Of a DNA stretch of 36,158 bases, positions 14,974 through 24,300 are shown in pieces (positions within the stretch are counted from its first letter, which is position 1; every line of letters starts with the position of its first letter). The notes under the pieces are model-generated. The model worked only from the letters and a program-made list of their open reading frames with translations. It had not been told where the DNA came from and did not search any database. Made by a program: the position numbers and the translations under genes. The DNA lies in assembly GCA_038058335.1 (NCBI GenBank), contig JBBUBI010000071.1, positions 1 to 36,158 on the forward strand, in the 5' to 3' direction. Source of the DNA: JBBTVO01 sp038058335 (lineage in GTDB: Bacteria; Patescibacteriota; Microgenomatia; Levybacterales; UBA12049).

Positions 14974-14985
14974 TTTCCAACTAAT

Positions 14986-16758
14986 TTATTTCACAGTAAC
15001 GGATTTTGCGAGATTGCGGGGCTTATCCGGATCGCTTACCTTACGAGCAAGTGAGAGATAATATCCAAAAAGATGAGAGATAGTAATCTGAGCAAGTAAT
15101 GTCGCCTCCTCAATATCAGCTGTCAGAAAGAATTCATCAAATACGTCATTCTTATTTGGCCCTATTCCAATGATGTATCCACCTCGCGCTTTTATTTCCT
15201 GCGCATTTGATATTATATCTGGAAAAGTCTCATCATTTGGAGCAAACACGATGCAGGGAGTTCCCTTTTCAATAAGAGCAATTACACCATGCTTCAACTC
15301 TCCGCCTGGAAAAGCCTCTGCGTGTGCGTATGACGCTTCTTTAATCTTAAGAGTTGCTTCAAGTGCCGCTGTGTAAGAAATTCCTCTTCCAATGACATAA
15401 ATATGCTCATGATTCTTAAGCTTTTCAGACAAACTTTTAATCTTTTCAATGTATTCTTCAGATAAAATTTCTTTTACATTTTTCGCCGCCTTAAAGAGCA
15501 GCTCCTGCCCCCTTTTTTTCTTTCCTGCAAGTACATATGCAGTAAGGATCAGAACTGAAATCATCGCAGTAAAACTCTTGGTTGCCACAACTGCCTTTTC
15601 GGGGCCTGATTCAAGCAAAAGTTTAAAATCTGAAATTCTATAAAGAGTCGAGCCTAGAACATTTGTGATTGCAGCAATTTTTGCTCCTTTTTCTTTTGCA
15701 CGGGTTACTGGTTCTATTACATCAATCGATTCACCGCTTTGAGAAATCGGAATTACCAAAGTTTTTGAAGTTATAAAATCTTCCATATATTTAAACTCAG
15801 AGCCGACTGAAAAATTTACATGCTTTTTGGCGATTTTTGAGAAAAGATAAGTTGCTGCTATTGCAGCATGTGAGGCAGACCCGCAAGCAATCAGAAAAGT
15901 TCCAAAAGCTTTATTTATAAGACCAGCAAGTTTTTCAGAACTTGCAAGACTGTTCAGTGCCGTACTTTCAATTATTCGAGCCTCTTCATGAATTTCTTTT
16001 ATAAAAAAGTGTTTGTATATTCCTTTATCTGATTTCTCAAACTTCCATTTCAGGTCAGAAATTTTCGGCTTAATACTTTTCCCGTTTGGCAAAGAAAGCA
16101 ATTTGACCTCTTTTCCCAAAATTACCATTTGATTATCTTCAAGAAAAATAACTTTTTTAGTATGTTCTACAATCCCAGTGGCATCGGATGCTACGACAAA
16201 ACTTCCGTTATTATTTATTCCAATCACGAGTGGGGATCCGTTCTTCGCTGCAATTATTTCAGCGGATTTTGCATTTGCCACAACTATTGCGCTAAGACCC
16301 TTAAGCTTATTAAATGTTTCTCTGACAGAAGTAGAGAATCCATAGCTCTTTAAGAATTCTTCAATAAGATGAGGAATAACTTCTGTGTCTGTTTCTGAAA
16401 TAAATTTATGACCTTTCTTAATTAAATCTTTCCGAAGATCTTCAAAATTCTCGACAATTCCATTGTGAACAACTGCAACTGATCCCGTACAATCAAGATG
16501 CGGATGCGAATTCGTTTCAGTCACGCCTCCATGAGTCGCCCAACGCGTATGGCCAATCGCAAGCGGAGATTTTAAATTAGATTTTAATTTTGCATCGCCA
16601 ATCTTACCTATATGCTTTTCAACTCTAAATTTTTTATCGATAGTTTTTGAAGCGACTCCCCAGCTATCATAACCTCTATATTCAAGAAGTTTTAGTCCGT
16701 CAAGAGTTATTTGCGAGGCAGTAGTTTTATTTCCTACATAACCGAAGATTCCACACAT
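14986..16758 (-). CDS. glmS: Glutamine--fructose-6-phosphate aminotransferase GlmS
   Basis: Makes glucosamine-6-phosphate from fructose-6-phosphate and glutamine, the first committed step to UDP-GlcNAc. 590 residues, full length. Seen: MCGIFGYVG with the Cys2 nucleophile, THGGVTETNSHPH in the glutaminase domain, two SIS domains (ACGSASHAA and ISQSGESIDV; VIGRGISYTAALEATLKIKE) and the universal C-terminus PRNLAKSVTVK. It begins 2 nt after the HAD gene and ends the long minus-strand run that starts at mraZ. Confidence 0.97.
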   Translation of the reverse strand: MCGIFGYVGNKTTASQITLDGLKLLEYRGYDSWGVASKTIDKKFRVEKHIGKIGDAKLKSNLKSPLAIGHTRWATHGGVTETNSHPHLDCTGSVAVVHNGIVENFEDLRKDLIKKGHKFISETDTEVIPHLIEEFLKSYGFSTSVRETFNKLKGLSAIVVANAKSAEIIAAKNGSPLVIGINNNGSFVVASDATGIVEHTKKVIFLEDNQMVILGKEVKLLSLPNGKSIKPKISDLKWKFEKSDKGIYKHFFIKEIHEEARIIESTALNSLASSEKLAGLINKAFGTFLIACGSASHAAIAATYLFSKIAKKHVNFSVGSEFKYMEDFITSKTLVIPISQSGESIDVIEPVTRAKEKGAKIAAITNVLGSTLYRISDFKLLLESGPEKAVVATKSFTAMISVLILTAYVLAGKKKRGQELLFKAAKNVKEILSEEYIEKIKSLSEKLKNHEHIYVIGRGISYTAALEATLKIKEASYAHAEAFPGGELKHGVIALIEKGTPCIVFAPNDETFPDIISNAQEIKARGGYIIGIGPNKNDVFDEFFLTADIEEATLLAQITISHLFGYYLSLARKVSDPDKPRNLAKSVTVK

Positions 16759-16760
16759 AT

Positions 16761-17420
16761 TTAATATTTAATTACGTATTCAGGCAGTTCATCCAGAGTC
16801 TTAAGTTCAAGATCCGGTTTGAATTTAACTTCAATTGGATGCTCCCATGACTTCTCTCTTACCATATGAATCGTATGGATGTCATTTCTTATTTTCTTTG
16901 CAAGCTCAAGCACCGCAAGCAAGTCATCTACCAGAAACACCTCATACTTTTTATATTTATCAATTACATTGCTTACCTGAGCAAGCTTATCAACAAATAT
17001 ATGGACATGATCCTGATGAAGAGTTTTTTTAACAATTTCTATTTTTTTCTTTTGAAAATCGCTCTCACCGGTTGATAATATTCCAATAGTCACTTCCTTT
17101 ATTTTGGAAATATTGGCTAATGCTTCATGAACGTCTTCATATACAGATTGCGTAAAGTTTTCATTTTCCCGATACTCCTTCTCAAGTTCTGAAATTTTAG
17201 TATCAGAGTTATAAAAATTACATATCGTCTTTAGGAAAAACTGAGGTTCGTATTTCCCCAAAGCATGTCTTGTAATTTCCTCCGCTTCTTTTGTTTTAAT
17301 TATAAAACTCGCATTATAATTTTGACCAATTTTTTTCGCAACTTTTCTATATACAACATCTCTGAACTTATCAGTATTAAAAAGCGTGTAATCTATATCA
17401 AATAAAACTATTTTTTTCAT
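16761..17420 (-). CDS. HAD-family hydrolase
   Basis: 219-residue soluble phosphatase-like protein. Motif I is FDIDYTLF (nucleophile Asp8, acid/base Asp10), motif II is GILSTGESDF, and the acidic motif IV is FLVDDLL. A helical cap lies between motifs I and II. The substrate cannot be told from sequence. Position between the GlmU-like and GlmS genes suggests, as inference only, a sugar-phosphate role (an unrelated phosphatase stand-in in amino-sugar metabolism is possible). A palindromic repeat ends exactly at its start codon. Confidence 0.85.
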   Translation of the reverse strand: MKKIVLFDIDYTLFNTDKFRDVVYRKVAKKIGQNYNASFIIKTKEAEEITRHALGKYEPQFFLKTICNFYNSDTKISELEKEYRENENFTQSVYEDVHEALANISKIKEVTIGILSTGESDFQKKKIEIVKKTLHQDHVHIFVDKLAQVSNVIDKYKKYEVFLVDDLLAVLELAKKIRNDIHTIHMVREKSWEHPIEVKFKPDLELKTLDELPEYVIKY

Positions 17421-17465
17421 ACTTCGGGTTTACTCAGCTTGACCCTGAACATTTCGAATGGGTCA
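17421..17465 (-). repeat. Palindromic repeat, copy 1 (before HAD gene)
   Basis: Contains the family elements TTCG, CTCAG, then TGACCC, CTGAA and TTCGAATGGGTCA on the plus strand. On the minus strand it ends CGAAGT directly before the HAD ATG at 17420. It fills the whole 42-bp gap between the HAD start and the GlmU-like stop. The palindrome is less perfect than in copies 2 and 5. Confidence 0.75.
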
Positions 17466-18725
17466 TTTGTTTTTTGTAACTACCTCTTGAAATTTTGTGT
17501 AGTATTTGGAATCCGGAGGCACATTTTTAAGCACTGTGGTTGATGGACCAACTACTGAATTCTCTCCGATAATAATTCCCGGCATTGCAGAGGACTTGAT
17601 TCCGATTCTGACATTATTCCCAATTATTACCCCCAACGCTTCAAGCCCTGTATCCACTTGCAGTCCCTCAGGAGAGGTAACTATAACACTTTTTCTATCA
17701 AGCCGTTTATTTCCGATATGGAAATCCGCTCCAATCCTTACACTCTCACCTATTACAGAATCTCCGATAAATCCTGAATGAACTTTTGTATTTTTCATAA
17801 CCAAAGAATTTTTGATCTCCATATTTGCGCCAATTACGCAATTTTCCTCAATACTTGTCCCGTCTCTGACGATTGCATTAGTACCAACCATAGATTTTTT
17901 TCCTATATAACACGATCCTTTAATTATTGCCCCTTCCAAAATTTGCGCACTATCATCAATAACAACGTCTCCCATGATCTCGGCAGACTTTGCAATTTTT
18001 GCAGATTTACTTATTTTCACGCCTTTAGAATTTGAGAGTAGCGAATTTTTAAGATCCAGAAGATCCCATGCATATTTAAGAGAAGGAACACTTCTGTCTG
18101 TCAAAGCAATTCTTACATCTTCTTTTTTTGCAAAATTTGCAATTGCCTCTTCAAGACTGTAATGCCCAACGTTTGTTTGGCTTAAAATTTTTAGGAAATC
18201 TTTATCAAACAAATATATTCCTATCAATCTTAAATCTGAAGGCTCTTTCCCCTTTTCAGGTTTTTCAATCAAATCCAAAACCTTATCTCCTTCAATTCTC
18301 AAAACTCCATATTTTCCAAGCTTTTCCTGTTTTTTCCCGAGAAGTACAGCTTTAGCTCCCCCTTTTTTTTTCGCGATCATAGATTTGGCGAATTGATCGA
18401 TGTCGATCCTTGAAGCGTTCATGAGAAAAAAATCGCCTTTTATAAATTCTCCAGCAAGAAGTAGTCCATCGCCTGCTCCGGAAGGGTTTTCCTGAACTAT
18501 ATACTTTATTTTAACTCCATATTGCCCACCATTACCTAAGAGAGCCGGAATTGATGAATCAGGGGAAACAACTATCAAAACTTCTCTTATGTCAACTTTC
18601 GCAAGTGACTCAAGAGCATGAACGATAACAGGTTTTCCCATTATTGATACAAGGGATTTATGCGAAAAACTGCGAAAAGGATAAAACCTGCTGGATATAC
18701 CAGCTGCCATTACTACTGCCTGCAT
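17463..18725 (-). CDS. glmU: GlmU-like nucleotidyltransferase/left-handed beta-helix protein
   Basis: 420 residues. The N-terminal nucleotidyltransferase domain begins MQAVVMAAGISSRFYPF with a Lys in the SHKSLVSIMGKPVI segment and a YIVQENPSGAGDGLLLA segment, like GlmU/RmlA uridylyltransferases, although the loop is GISSRF rather than GxGTRM. From about residue 235 there are hexapeptide repeats (SAKIAKSAEIMGDVVIDD and onward) of a left-handed beta-helix, as in GlmU acetyltransferase domains. Neighbouring glmS and murA support UDP-GlcNAc synthesis, but whether both GlmU activities are present cannot be judged. It is 3 nt from murA. Confidence 0.75.
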   Translation of the reverse strand: MQAVVMAAGISSRFYPFRSFSHKSLVSIMGKPVIVHALESLAKVDIREVLIVVSPDSSIPALLGNGGQYGVKIKYIVQENPSGAGDGLLLAGEFIKGDFFLMNASRIDIDQFAKSMIAKKKGGAKAVLLGKKQEKLGKYGVLRIEGDKVLDLIEKPEKGKEPSDLRLIGIYLFDKDFLKILSQTNVGHYSLEEAIANFAKKEDVRIALTDRSVPSLKYAWDLLDLKNSLLSNSKGVKISKSAKIAKSAEIMGDVVIDDSAQILEGAIIKGSCYIGKKSMVGTNAIVRDGTSIEENCVIGANMEIKNSLVMKNTKVHSGFIGDSVIGESVRIGADFHIGNKRLDRKSVIVTSPEGLQVDTGLEALGVIIGNNVRIGIKSSAMPGIIIGENSVVGPSTTVLKNVPPDSKYYTKFQEVVTKNK

Positions 18726-18728
18726 TAA

Positions 18729-20057
18729 TTACTCCTCATCTCTTTTAATGTTTGCGCCAAGAGCCCTAAGTCTTTTCTCAAATTTCTCGTATCCCCTATC
18801 CAAATGTTCCACTCCAAATATTATACTCTCTCCACCTGCTGCAAGCGCCGCAAGAACAAGAGTTGCGCCTGCCCGCAAGTCTGAAATATTAATTACAGCA
18901 TTGTGAAGAGAAGAAGGTCCTGAAATCCTTACTGCATGCTTATACTCAGGCTTATTATCCTCGTAATTAAAGTTATAAAACTTTTCCGGATCCTTAACTT
19001 GAGGATTAAAAAGCTCTATCTCAGCTCCCATTTTTTCAAGCTCCGCAACATAATTAAATCGGTTTTCATATACGGTTTCATGAACTACAGAAACACCCTC
19101 CGCCTGTGTCATCATAATTACCCAAGGACCCTGCCAATCTGTCATGAATCCCGGATAAAAAGTTGTGGTGATATCCAATGCTTTAATTTTCCCTGCATAA
19201 TAAAATCTTATTCCCAAATCTCTTATCTCAATTCCTCCTCCTGCTTTCTTAAAAACTTCTATAAACTCTTCAAGGCCTCTGATACTGATATTTTCAATAA
19301 ATATATCTCCCTTTGTAATAATCGCGGCGATCGCCAATGTTACAACTTCATTCCTGTCAGGCGGAATTGTAATTTCTGCTCCATGTAGCTTATCAACTCC
19401 ATTTATTTCAACTCTTCTCTTTCCGGTTCTTTTTATATCAGCACCCATAGAATTTAATATTTCGATAAGATCATCTACTTCAGGCTCCAGAGCCGTATTC
19501 TCAAGAATTGTTTTGCCTTTGACAAGAACGCTTAGCAAGATCATTGTCTCTGTGCCTGTATGAGTGTTTTTATCAAATTTATAACTCACCGGATTAAGCA
19601 CGCCTAAAGTACTTAAATGAAAAAATCCGTCTTTTCTGTTATAAGAAACTTTTACGCCCATTTTTTTTATTCCCTTAATCACCCTGTCAATAGGCCGGGC
19701 ACCAATCCTGCATCCTCCGGGATTGGGGATAATTGCTTTTCTCTCTCTTAAAAGAAGCGGTGCGAGGAACATAGAAGATGTCCTTATTGAAGCCGCATTC
19801 TCGAGTGAAATTTTTGTTTTTTTTATCTTCTCAAGTCTGATTTTTGCTGTATGCCCGATTATTGACACTCTACCTCCAATTTCCCCTATGATTTCTGTCA
19901 TGACCATAAAATCAGAAATAAGAGGAATATTCTTAATTACAACTTCCTCATTAGTGAGACATGATGCTACAATTGCCTTAAGAGCAACGTTTTTCGAACC
20001 GAATACGGACGTATTTCCGCTTAACTTTCTTCCTCCTTTTACAATAAATTTCTGCAT
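18729..20057 (-). CDS. murA: UDP-GlcNAc enolpyruvyl transferase MurA
   Basis: Transfers enolpyruvate from PEP to UDP-GlcNAc, the first dedicated peptidoglycan step. The 442 residues match family length. Seen: GSKNVALK with the conserved Lys22, the active-site loop NPGGCRIGARPID with the catalytic Cys (about 116, the fosfomycin target), TGTETMILLSVL, PPDRNEVVT, and the C-terminal DLRAGATLVLAALAA with HLDRGYEKFEKRLRALGA. All are diagnostic for MurA. It is 4 nt from murC, in the same orientation. Confidence 0.97.
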   Translation of the reverse strand: MQKFIVKGGRKLSGNTSVFGSKNVALKAIVASCLTNEEVVIKNIPLISDFMVMTEIIGEIGGRVSIIGHTAKIRLEKIKKTKISLENAASIRTSSMFLAPLLLRERKAIIPNPGGCRIGARPIDRVIKGIKKMGVKVSYNRKDGFFHLSTLGVLNPVSYKFDKNTHTGTETMILLSVLVKGKTILENTALEPEVDDLIEILNSMGADIKRTGKRRVEINGVDKLHGAEITIPPDRNEVVTLAIAAIITKGDIFIENISIRGLEEFIEVFKKAGGGIEIRDLGIRFYYAGKIKALDITTTFYPGFMTDWQGPWVIMMTQAEGVSVVHETVYENRFNYVAELEKMGAEIELFNPQVKDPEKFYNFNYEDNKPEYKHAVRISGPSSLHNAVINISDLRAGATLVLAALAAGGESIIFGVEHLDRGYEKFEKRLRALGANIKRDEE

Positions 20058-20061
20058 TGTT

Positions 20062-21489
20062 CTATTTTACAAGATCAAGGTTATCTTTAATTTTATAAAT
20101 ATCCCCAGCTCCCATTGTTACCACAATATAGTCCTCATTATAATTCTTATGGGATATATATTTTACCACATCTGAGAGTCCAGATGCATATACGACACCG
20201 TTATGAATAGGACTCATTTTTTTAACCAATATCTGTGAAGAAACAGTATCATCTTTAATCTCGCGCAAAGAAGAGTATATGTCTGTGATTACCACTATAT
20301 CTGCATATGAAAACGCTGTTGCAAAGTCTTCAAGCAGCGTCTTTGTTCTTGAATAAGTATGAGGCTGAAAAACACAAACTATTTTTTTATCTTTGAAGCT
20401 CTCATGGAATGCCTTAAGAGTTTTACTTATTTCCGTAGGATGATGCGCGTAGTCGTCGTAAACAAAAGCACCCGAAGATAACCTTCCTACATACTCAAAC
20501 CTTCTCTTTGATCCTTTATATTTTTGTAATGCAGTCTGAATCTTATCAACCGGAAGCCCTGATTCAACTCCCGTTATCACTCCGGCAAGCGCATTAAGCG
20601 CATTAAATTCGCCTGATAGCCCTACCGAAAATTCTCCGAGCGTTGTTCCTTTATGATTTATCCAAAAATACATATCTTCACCATCCTGTCTAAATCTGGA
20701 AATTACATAATCGCTCATTGGAGAAAAACCGTATGTAATTATGTTCCTGATGTTGCTAACTTCTTTTATAATCTTTCGGTTTTGCTCATCATCAAAACAT
20801 ATAATAAGGGATCCATTCTTATCCAAATTCCCTACGAAAGATTTAAAATCTTGAACCAGCGCTTCAACATTTTTATATAAATCTGGGTGATCAAGCTCAA
20901 TATTGGTAATTACCTCTACTTGAGGTTTTTGCCAGATGAATTTTGGCCTTTTATCATGCTCCGGATCAGTAGCGTATTCATCTGCCTCAGCTATAAAATA
21001 TTTTCCGCTTCCTAGATGACCGGAAAGTCCAAGTGACAGAATTTCAGATGTTCCTATGACATATGAGGGATCAAGATTGCATTCCTTAAATATTGTTGCA
21101 ATAATCGCAGTTGTGGTCGTTTTTCCATGAGATCCTGCGACAGAAATTCCCCTGTATTCTTTTTCAAAAATCTCTCCCTTCATGAATTCACCAACAGCTT
21201 GTCCCTGAGTCCAAACCGGTATTTTTCTTCTTACTGCTTCCTGAGCTTGCAGATTATTCAGCCCACCATGGGCTCCTGTAGTTATCAACAGATCTGGATC
21301 TCCAATATCTTCCGCGGCAAATCCAACCAGAGGATTAATCTCCACTTTCTTCAAAGACGCGCCGGTTATAAATTCGTCCTCAACATCTGAGCCGGTCACA
21401 GAAATTCCTGCTTCATGAGCAATTATCGCAAGCGGCGTCATCCCAACTCCCTTTATTCCGGTAAAGTGGATTTTTCTAATTTTTTTCAT
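20062..21489 (-). CDS. murC: UDP-N-acetylmuramate--L-alanine ligase MurC
   Basis: ATP-dependent ligase adding the first amino acid to UDP-MurNAc. 475 residues. Seen: N-terminal Rossmann motif HFTGIKGVGM (8-17), P-loop AGSHGKTTTTA (118-128), ADEYATDP with the Mg-binding Glu region, NIELDHPDLY, SGEFNALNALA, and YDDYAHHPTEI in the C-terminal domain. The murein recycling ligase Mpl is a close relative, but position next to murE and murA favours MurC. Its start overlaps the murE 3' end by 14 nt. Confidence 0.93.
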   Translation of the reverse strand: MKKIRKIHFTGIKGVGMTPLAIIAHEAGISVTGSDVEDEFITGASLKKVEINPLVGFAAEDIGDPDLLITTGAHGGLNNLQAQEAVRRKIPVWTQGQAVGEFMKGEIFEKEYRGISVAGSHGKTTTTAIIATIFKECNLDPSYVIGTSEILSLGLSGHLGSGKYFIAEADEYATDPEHDKRPKFIWQKPQVEVITNIELDHPDLYKNVEALVQDFKSFVGNLDKNGSLIICFDDEQNRKIIKEVSNIRNIITYGFSPMSDYVISRFRQDGEDMYFWINHKGTTLGEFSVGLSGEFNALNALAGVITGVESGLPVDKIQTALQKYKGSKRRFEYVGRLSSGAFVYDDYAHHPTEISKTLKAFHESFKDKKIVCVFQPHTYSRTKTLLEDFATAFSYADIVVITDIYSSLREIKDDTVSSQILVKKMSPIHNGVVYASGLSDVVKYISHKNYNEDYIVVTMGAGDIYKIKDNLDLVK

Positions 21490-22705
21490 CTTTTAATGAA
21501 AGAGCTTTTTTTACTGCCTTGTAATCATCCCAAGGAACTTCACCCTTTCCATAATTCATCGACTTCTCATGCGCTTTGCCCGTAATAATAACCATATCAT
21601 TCTGCTTAGCCAGCTCTACTGCTTTATTTATTGCTTGCTGTCTGTCTTCAATAAGAATAACTGCTCCGTCTGATAATTTTTGGTCACGGTCTCTTACACC
21701 GGATAAAATATCCGCATTTATCTTATCAATATTTTCCGAACGTGGATCTTCTGCTGTAATCAGCAAAATATCTGAAAACATAGAAGAAATCTTTCCCATC
21801 TCAGGCCTTTTCGTACGATCTCTTTCTCCTGCAGACCCAAACACATGAATAAGTTTTCCTTTTACATTCGGCCTTACTGCGCTAAGCACTTCTTTAAAAG
21901 AATTAGGAGTATGAGCGAAATCAATCATTACTTTAAAATCTTCATCAAAAACCATATCCTGCCTTCCTATTGGAGGCTCAAAGCTTGCAATTGCTTTTTT
22001 AATTATTGACTCTTTCACTCCTAAAAGATTCGCGACGGTATATGCAGCCAGAATATTATATTTATTGAAATCACCAAGTATTTTACTCTCAAATTTAAAA
22101 CTCGAAAGATTCACATCAGCCGATTTATTAAATCCATACGTAACTACTCTTGAAATCTTTCCGGTAATATTTTTGAGGCTTGGCTGAATAATCCTGTACG
22201 ATTTGTCATCTCTATTTACTACTGCAATTTTTGATCTCAGAAGTAGTTTTAATTTAGTTTTTACATATTCCTTGTAATTTTTGTGATAATCAAGATGTTC
22301 ATGGCTTACATTAGTTATAACCCCAATTTCAAAGTTAATTCCAAAAACCCTATACTGATCCAGAGAATGCGATGTAACCTCAAGAACCAAATATCGCTTA
22401 CCGTTTCTTAAATTATTTTTATTTCCTGCCATGCTTATGAACTTCTGAAGAGCAAAGCGAGACGGAGTAGTGACATGAAAAGGAAGTGAGTACTCTCTCC
22501 CATTAATCATAGCTCCGACCGAGGAAATCATGGATACTTTTTCTCCTGCATTTTTTAAAATATGGTAAATCAATGAAGCTGTTGTCGTCTTGCCATCAGT
22601 ACCAGTAACTCCAATAACCACCAGCTTCCTCGACGGAAACATATAGCATACATTCGCGGCTATTCCGTTGAGTAAATGATAAATATTTTTTATTTTCTGC
22701 AGCAT
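21476..22705 (-). CDS. murE: UDP-MurNAc-tripeptide synthetase MurE (short form)
   Basis: Adds the third residue (diaminopimelate or lysine) to UDP-MurNAc-L-Ala-D-Glu. 409 residues, about 80 shorter than usual; the missing part is the N-terminal UDP-binding domain, because the P-loop GVTGTDGKTTTA is already at about residue 32. Also seen: HVTTPS, LEVTSHSLDQYR, NVSHEHLDYH, YNILAAYTVANLLG, DFAHTPNSFKEVL and the specificity-region motif EDPRSEN. The Arg in that motif resembles the DNPR of diaminopimelate-adding enzymes, but the motif is not canonical, so the substrate stays open. Confidence 0.92.
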   Translation of the reverse strand: MLQKIKNIYHLLNGIAANVCYMFPSRKLVVIGVTGTDGKTTTASLIYHILKNAGEKVSMISSVGAMINGREYSLPFHVTTPSRFALQKFISMAGNKNNLRNGKRYLVLEVTSHSLDQYRVFGINFEIGVITNVSHEHLDYHKNYKEYVKTKLKLLLRSKIAVVNRDDKSYRIIQPSLKNITGKISRVVTYGFNKSADVNLSSFKFESKILGDFNKYNILAAYTVANLLGVKESIIKKAIASFEPPIGRQDMVFDEDFKVMIDFAHTPNSFKEVLSAVRPNVKGKLIHVFGSAGERDRTKRPEMGKISSMFSDILLITAEDPRSENIDKINADILSGVRDRDQKLSDGAVILIEDRQQAINKAVELAKQNDMVIITGKAHEKSMNYGKGEVPWDDYKAVKKALSLKDEKN

Positions 22706-22713
22706 AAGTCGAT

Positions 22714-22719
22714 ATTATA
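22714..22719 (-). promoter_or_regulatory. Candidate -10 box for murE
   Basis: TATAAT on the minus strand, 8 nt before the murE ATG (22703-22705), which would give a nearly leaderless transcript. No good -35 lies at 16-18 bp, and the upstream sequence is close to the scaffold gap, so this may be an internal promoter or chance. Confidence 0.5.
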
Positions 22720-22739
22720 CATTTTTTCGTCTTTTGAAT

Positions 22740-24254
22740 CTATTCGCCTGANNNNNNNNNNNNNNNNNNNNNNNNNNNNNNNNNNNNNNNNNNNNNNNNN
22801 NNNNNNNNNNNNNNNNNNNNNNNNNNNNNNNNNNNNNNNNNNNNNNNNNNNGCATTTACAAGAATTTCGGTCATAACTTTTGCAGACTGAGCAGAAATTG
22901 TTCTTCCTAGGATTTTTGGATTAATTTTTAAAAGCTTCCCATCTTCTGTCTCAACCGATGCGACAACCTGAGGCTCCATTCTTATTCCCTTATTCGCAAT
23001 CGAAGAAAATGCATCAAGAAGTTCTATGGGTGTGATTGAAATTCCTTGTCCGAAGGCGCGCGTCGCCACATCTACCTCATACCAAAATTCTTTATCAGGC
23101 ACAGGCTGCGACACTTCACCCTGCAAGTCTATACCTGTATTCTTTCCAATTCCGAATTTATCTAGGTAGTCTGTCATCCTGTCAATTCCTAGTTTCTTAC
23201 CCACGAAAATCATCCCTGTATTGTCTGAGTATTGAATAGTCTCTGCCATATTGAGATCCTTCCGATATTTATCATTCCAGGTTTTTATCTCATACCCTCC
23301 AATTGAGACAGGACCTCCGCACATATTGCACCTTGTCTGCGGAGTTACCAAGTTCGCATCAAAGGCTGCTGACATGATAAGAGGCTTAAGTGTAGATCCG
23401 GGCTCGTAAAGATTTGAGATAAATGGATTTTTGTATTCTTTTTCCTCGAATTTTCCGTAATCCAAGGGAGAAAATGATGGAAATGCAGAAATCGCGAGAA
23501 TTTTTCCGGTCTTCGGATCCATTACTCCGACCATTCCTCCTGCCGCACCAAACCTTTCTATACTCGCTTTAAGTTTTTTCTCAACAATAAATTGAATTGT
23601 TCTGTCAATATTCAGGACAAGAGACCTTCCTCTCAGATCGCCGGTGCTGGGATCTGTTCCTTGAAGGATTGGACCGCCCAAAGCATCGGAAAGCTCCACA
23701 CCTGTCCCATCTTTACCCCGCAGTAATCTATCATAATATCCTTCAAGTCCGAAATAACCCTTATTTTTTCCCAAATCGTCCTTACCCACAAACCCCAATA
23801 GGTGTGCCGCCATAGAAGCCTCTGGATAAAGCCTGGTGTATGTTTTATCAAAGCCGAGTCCCGGAATTTTTAACATCTCGACTTTTTCTTTCTCTCCAGA
23901 ATCCAGGCCTTTCTTTATAGGCACCCAGAATTTATCCATTGAGAGCTGGGCGCTTACGGAAGATTTCTCAATCCCCAAGGCTGAAGACAACAAAATTGAT
24001 ACATTTTCTTTTTCTTTGATAAGCTTTGGGTTCGCAAATAGTAAATACGAAATCTTATCAGTTGCTATTGGAAAATTATCTGAAGTTCTAATCTCGCCCC
24101 TCTGAGGAGATACGACAAACGCTTTTTCATACTGAGCTTGACCCAAGATAGACAAATCCTGCGCCTTAACAACCTGCCAATAAAAAAGCCTTAATATTAT
24201 CCCGGCAAAAGCAAGCAGGACTAGAGCTAAAGCAAGTCTGTAACGCCATATCAT
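22740..24254 (-). CDS. ftsI: Class B penicillin-binding protein (FtsI-like), interrupted by gap
   Basis: Septal transpeptidase that crosslinks peptidoglycan made by FtsW. One membrane segment (about 7-26), a PBP dimerisation domain (SPQRGEIRTSDNFPIATD), then the transpeptidase domain with SxxK in EPGSTLKP (Ser287) and SxN as YSDNTG (343-345). The KTG motif and the rest of the domain are absent, because the sequence enters the N run at about residue 467. The codons after the gap (SGE, stop) give a plausible C-terminus, but the frame across 100 N is arbitrary. It lies between ftsL and murE, as expected. Confidence 0.9.
   Translation of the reverse strand: MIWRYRLALALVLLAFAGIILRLFYWQVVKAQDLSILGQAQYEKAFVVSPQRGEIRTSDNFPIATDKISYLLFANPKLIKEKENVSILLSSALGIEKSSVSAQLSMDKFWVPIKKGLDSGEKEKVEMLKIPGLGFDKTYTRLYPEASMAAHLLGFVGKDDLGKNKGYFGLEGYYDRLLRGKDGTGVELSDALGGPILQGTDPSTGDLRGRSLVLNIDRTIQFIVEKKLKASIERFGAAGGMVGVMDPKTGKILAISAFPSFSPLDYGKFEEKEYKNPFISNLYEPGSTLKPLIMSAAFDANLVTPQTRCNMCGGPVSIGGYEIKTWNDKYRKDLNMAETIQYSDNTGMIFVGKKLGIDRMTDYLDKFGIGKNTGIDLQGEVSQPVPDKEFWYEVDVATRAFGQGISITPIELLDAFSSIANKGIRMEPQVVASVETEDGKLLKINPKILGRTISAQSAKVMTEILVNXXXXXXXXXXXXXXXXXXXXXXXXXXXXXXXXXXSGE
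22752..22851. other. Scaffold gap of 100 N
   Basis: Exactly 100 unknown bases, a conventional filler length rather than a measured one. It removes the KTG region and the end of the FtsI-like gene. From the usual spacing in the family (about 100 residues after the last visible segment) the true missing stretch is probably about 300 nt. Confidence 0.95.
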
Positions 24255-24255
24255 A

Positions 24256-24300
24256 CATTCGATAGACTCAGTATAACCCTGAGCTTGCGCCGAAGGGTCA
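24256..24300 (-). repeat. Palindromic repeat, copy 2 (between ftsL and ftsI)
   Basis: Plus strand: TTCG, five bases, ACTCAG, a 7-base centre TATAACC, CTGAG, CTTGCGC, CGAAGGGTCA. The TTCG/CGAA and CTCAG/CTGAG pairs make an interrupted palindrome. On the minus strand one end lies beside the ftsI ATG (24252-24254), and the other end supplies the TGA stop of ftsL (24298-24300). Confidence 0.8.

Noticed and set aside
14039..14985. Calling the glmS-bracketed insert a Tn7-like transposon
   Set aside because: No transposase, Tns genes or terminal inverted repeats are visible; only the duplicated gene end supports integration.
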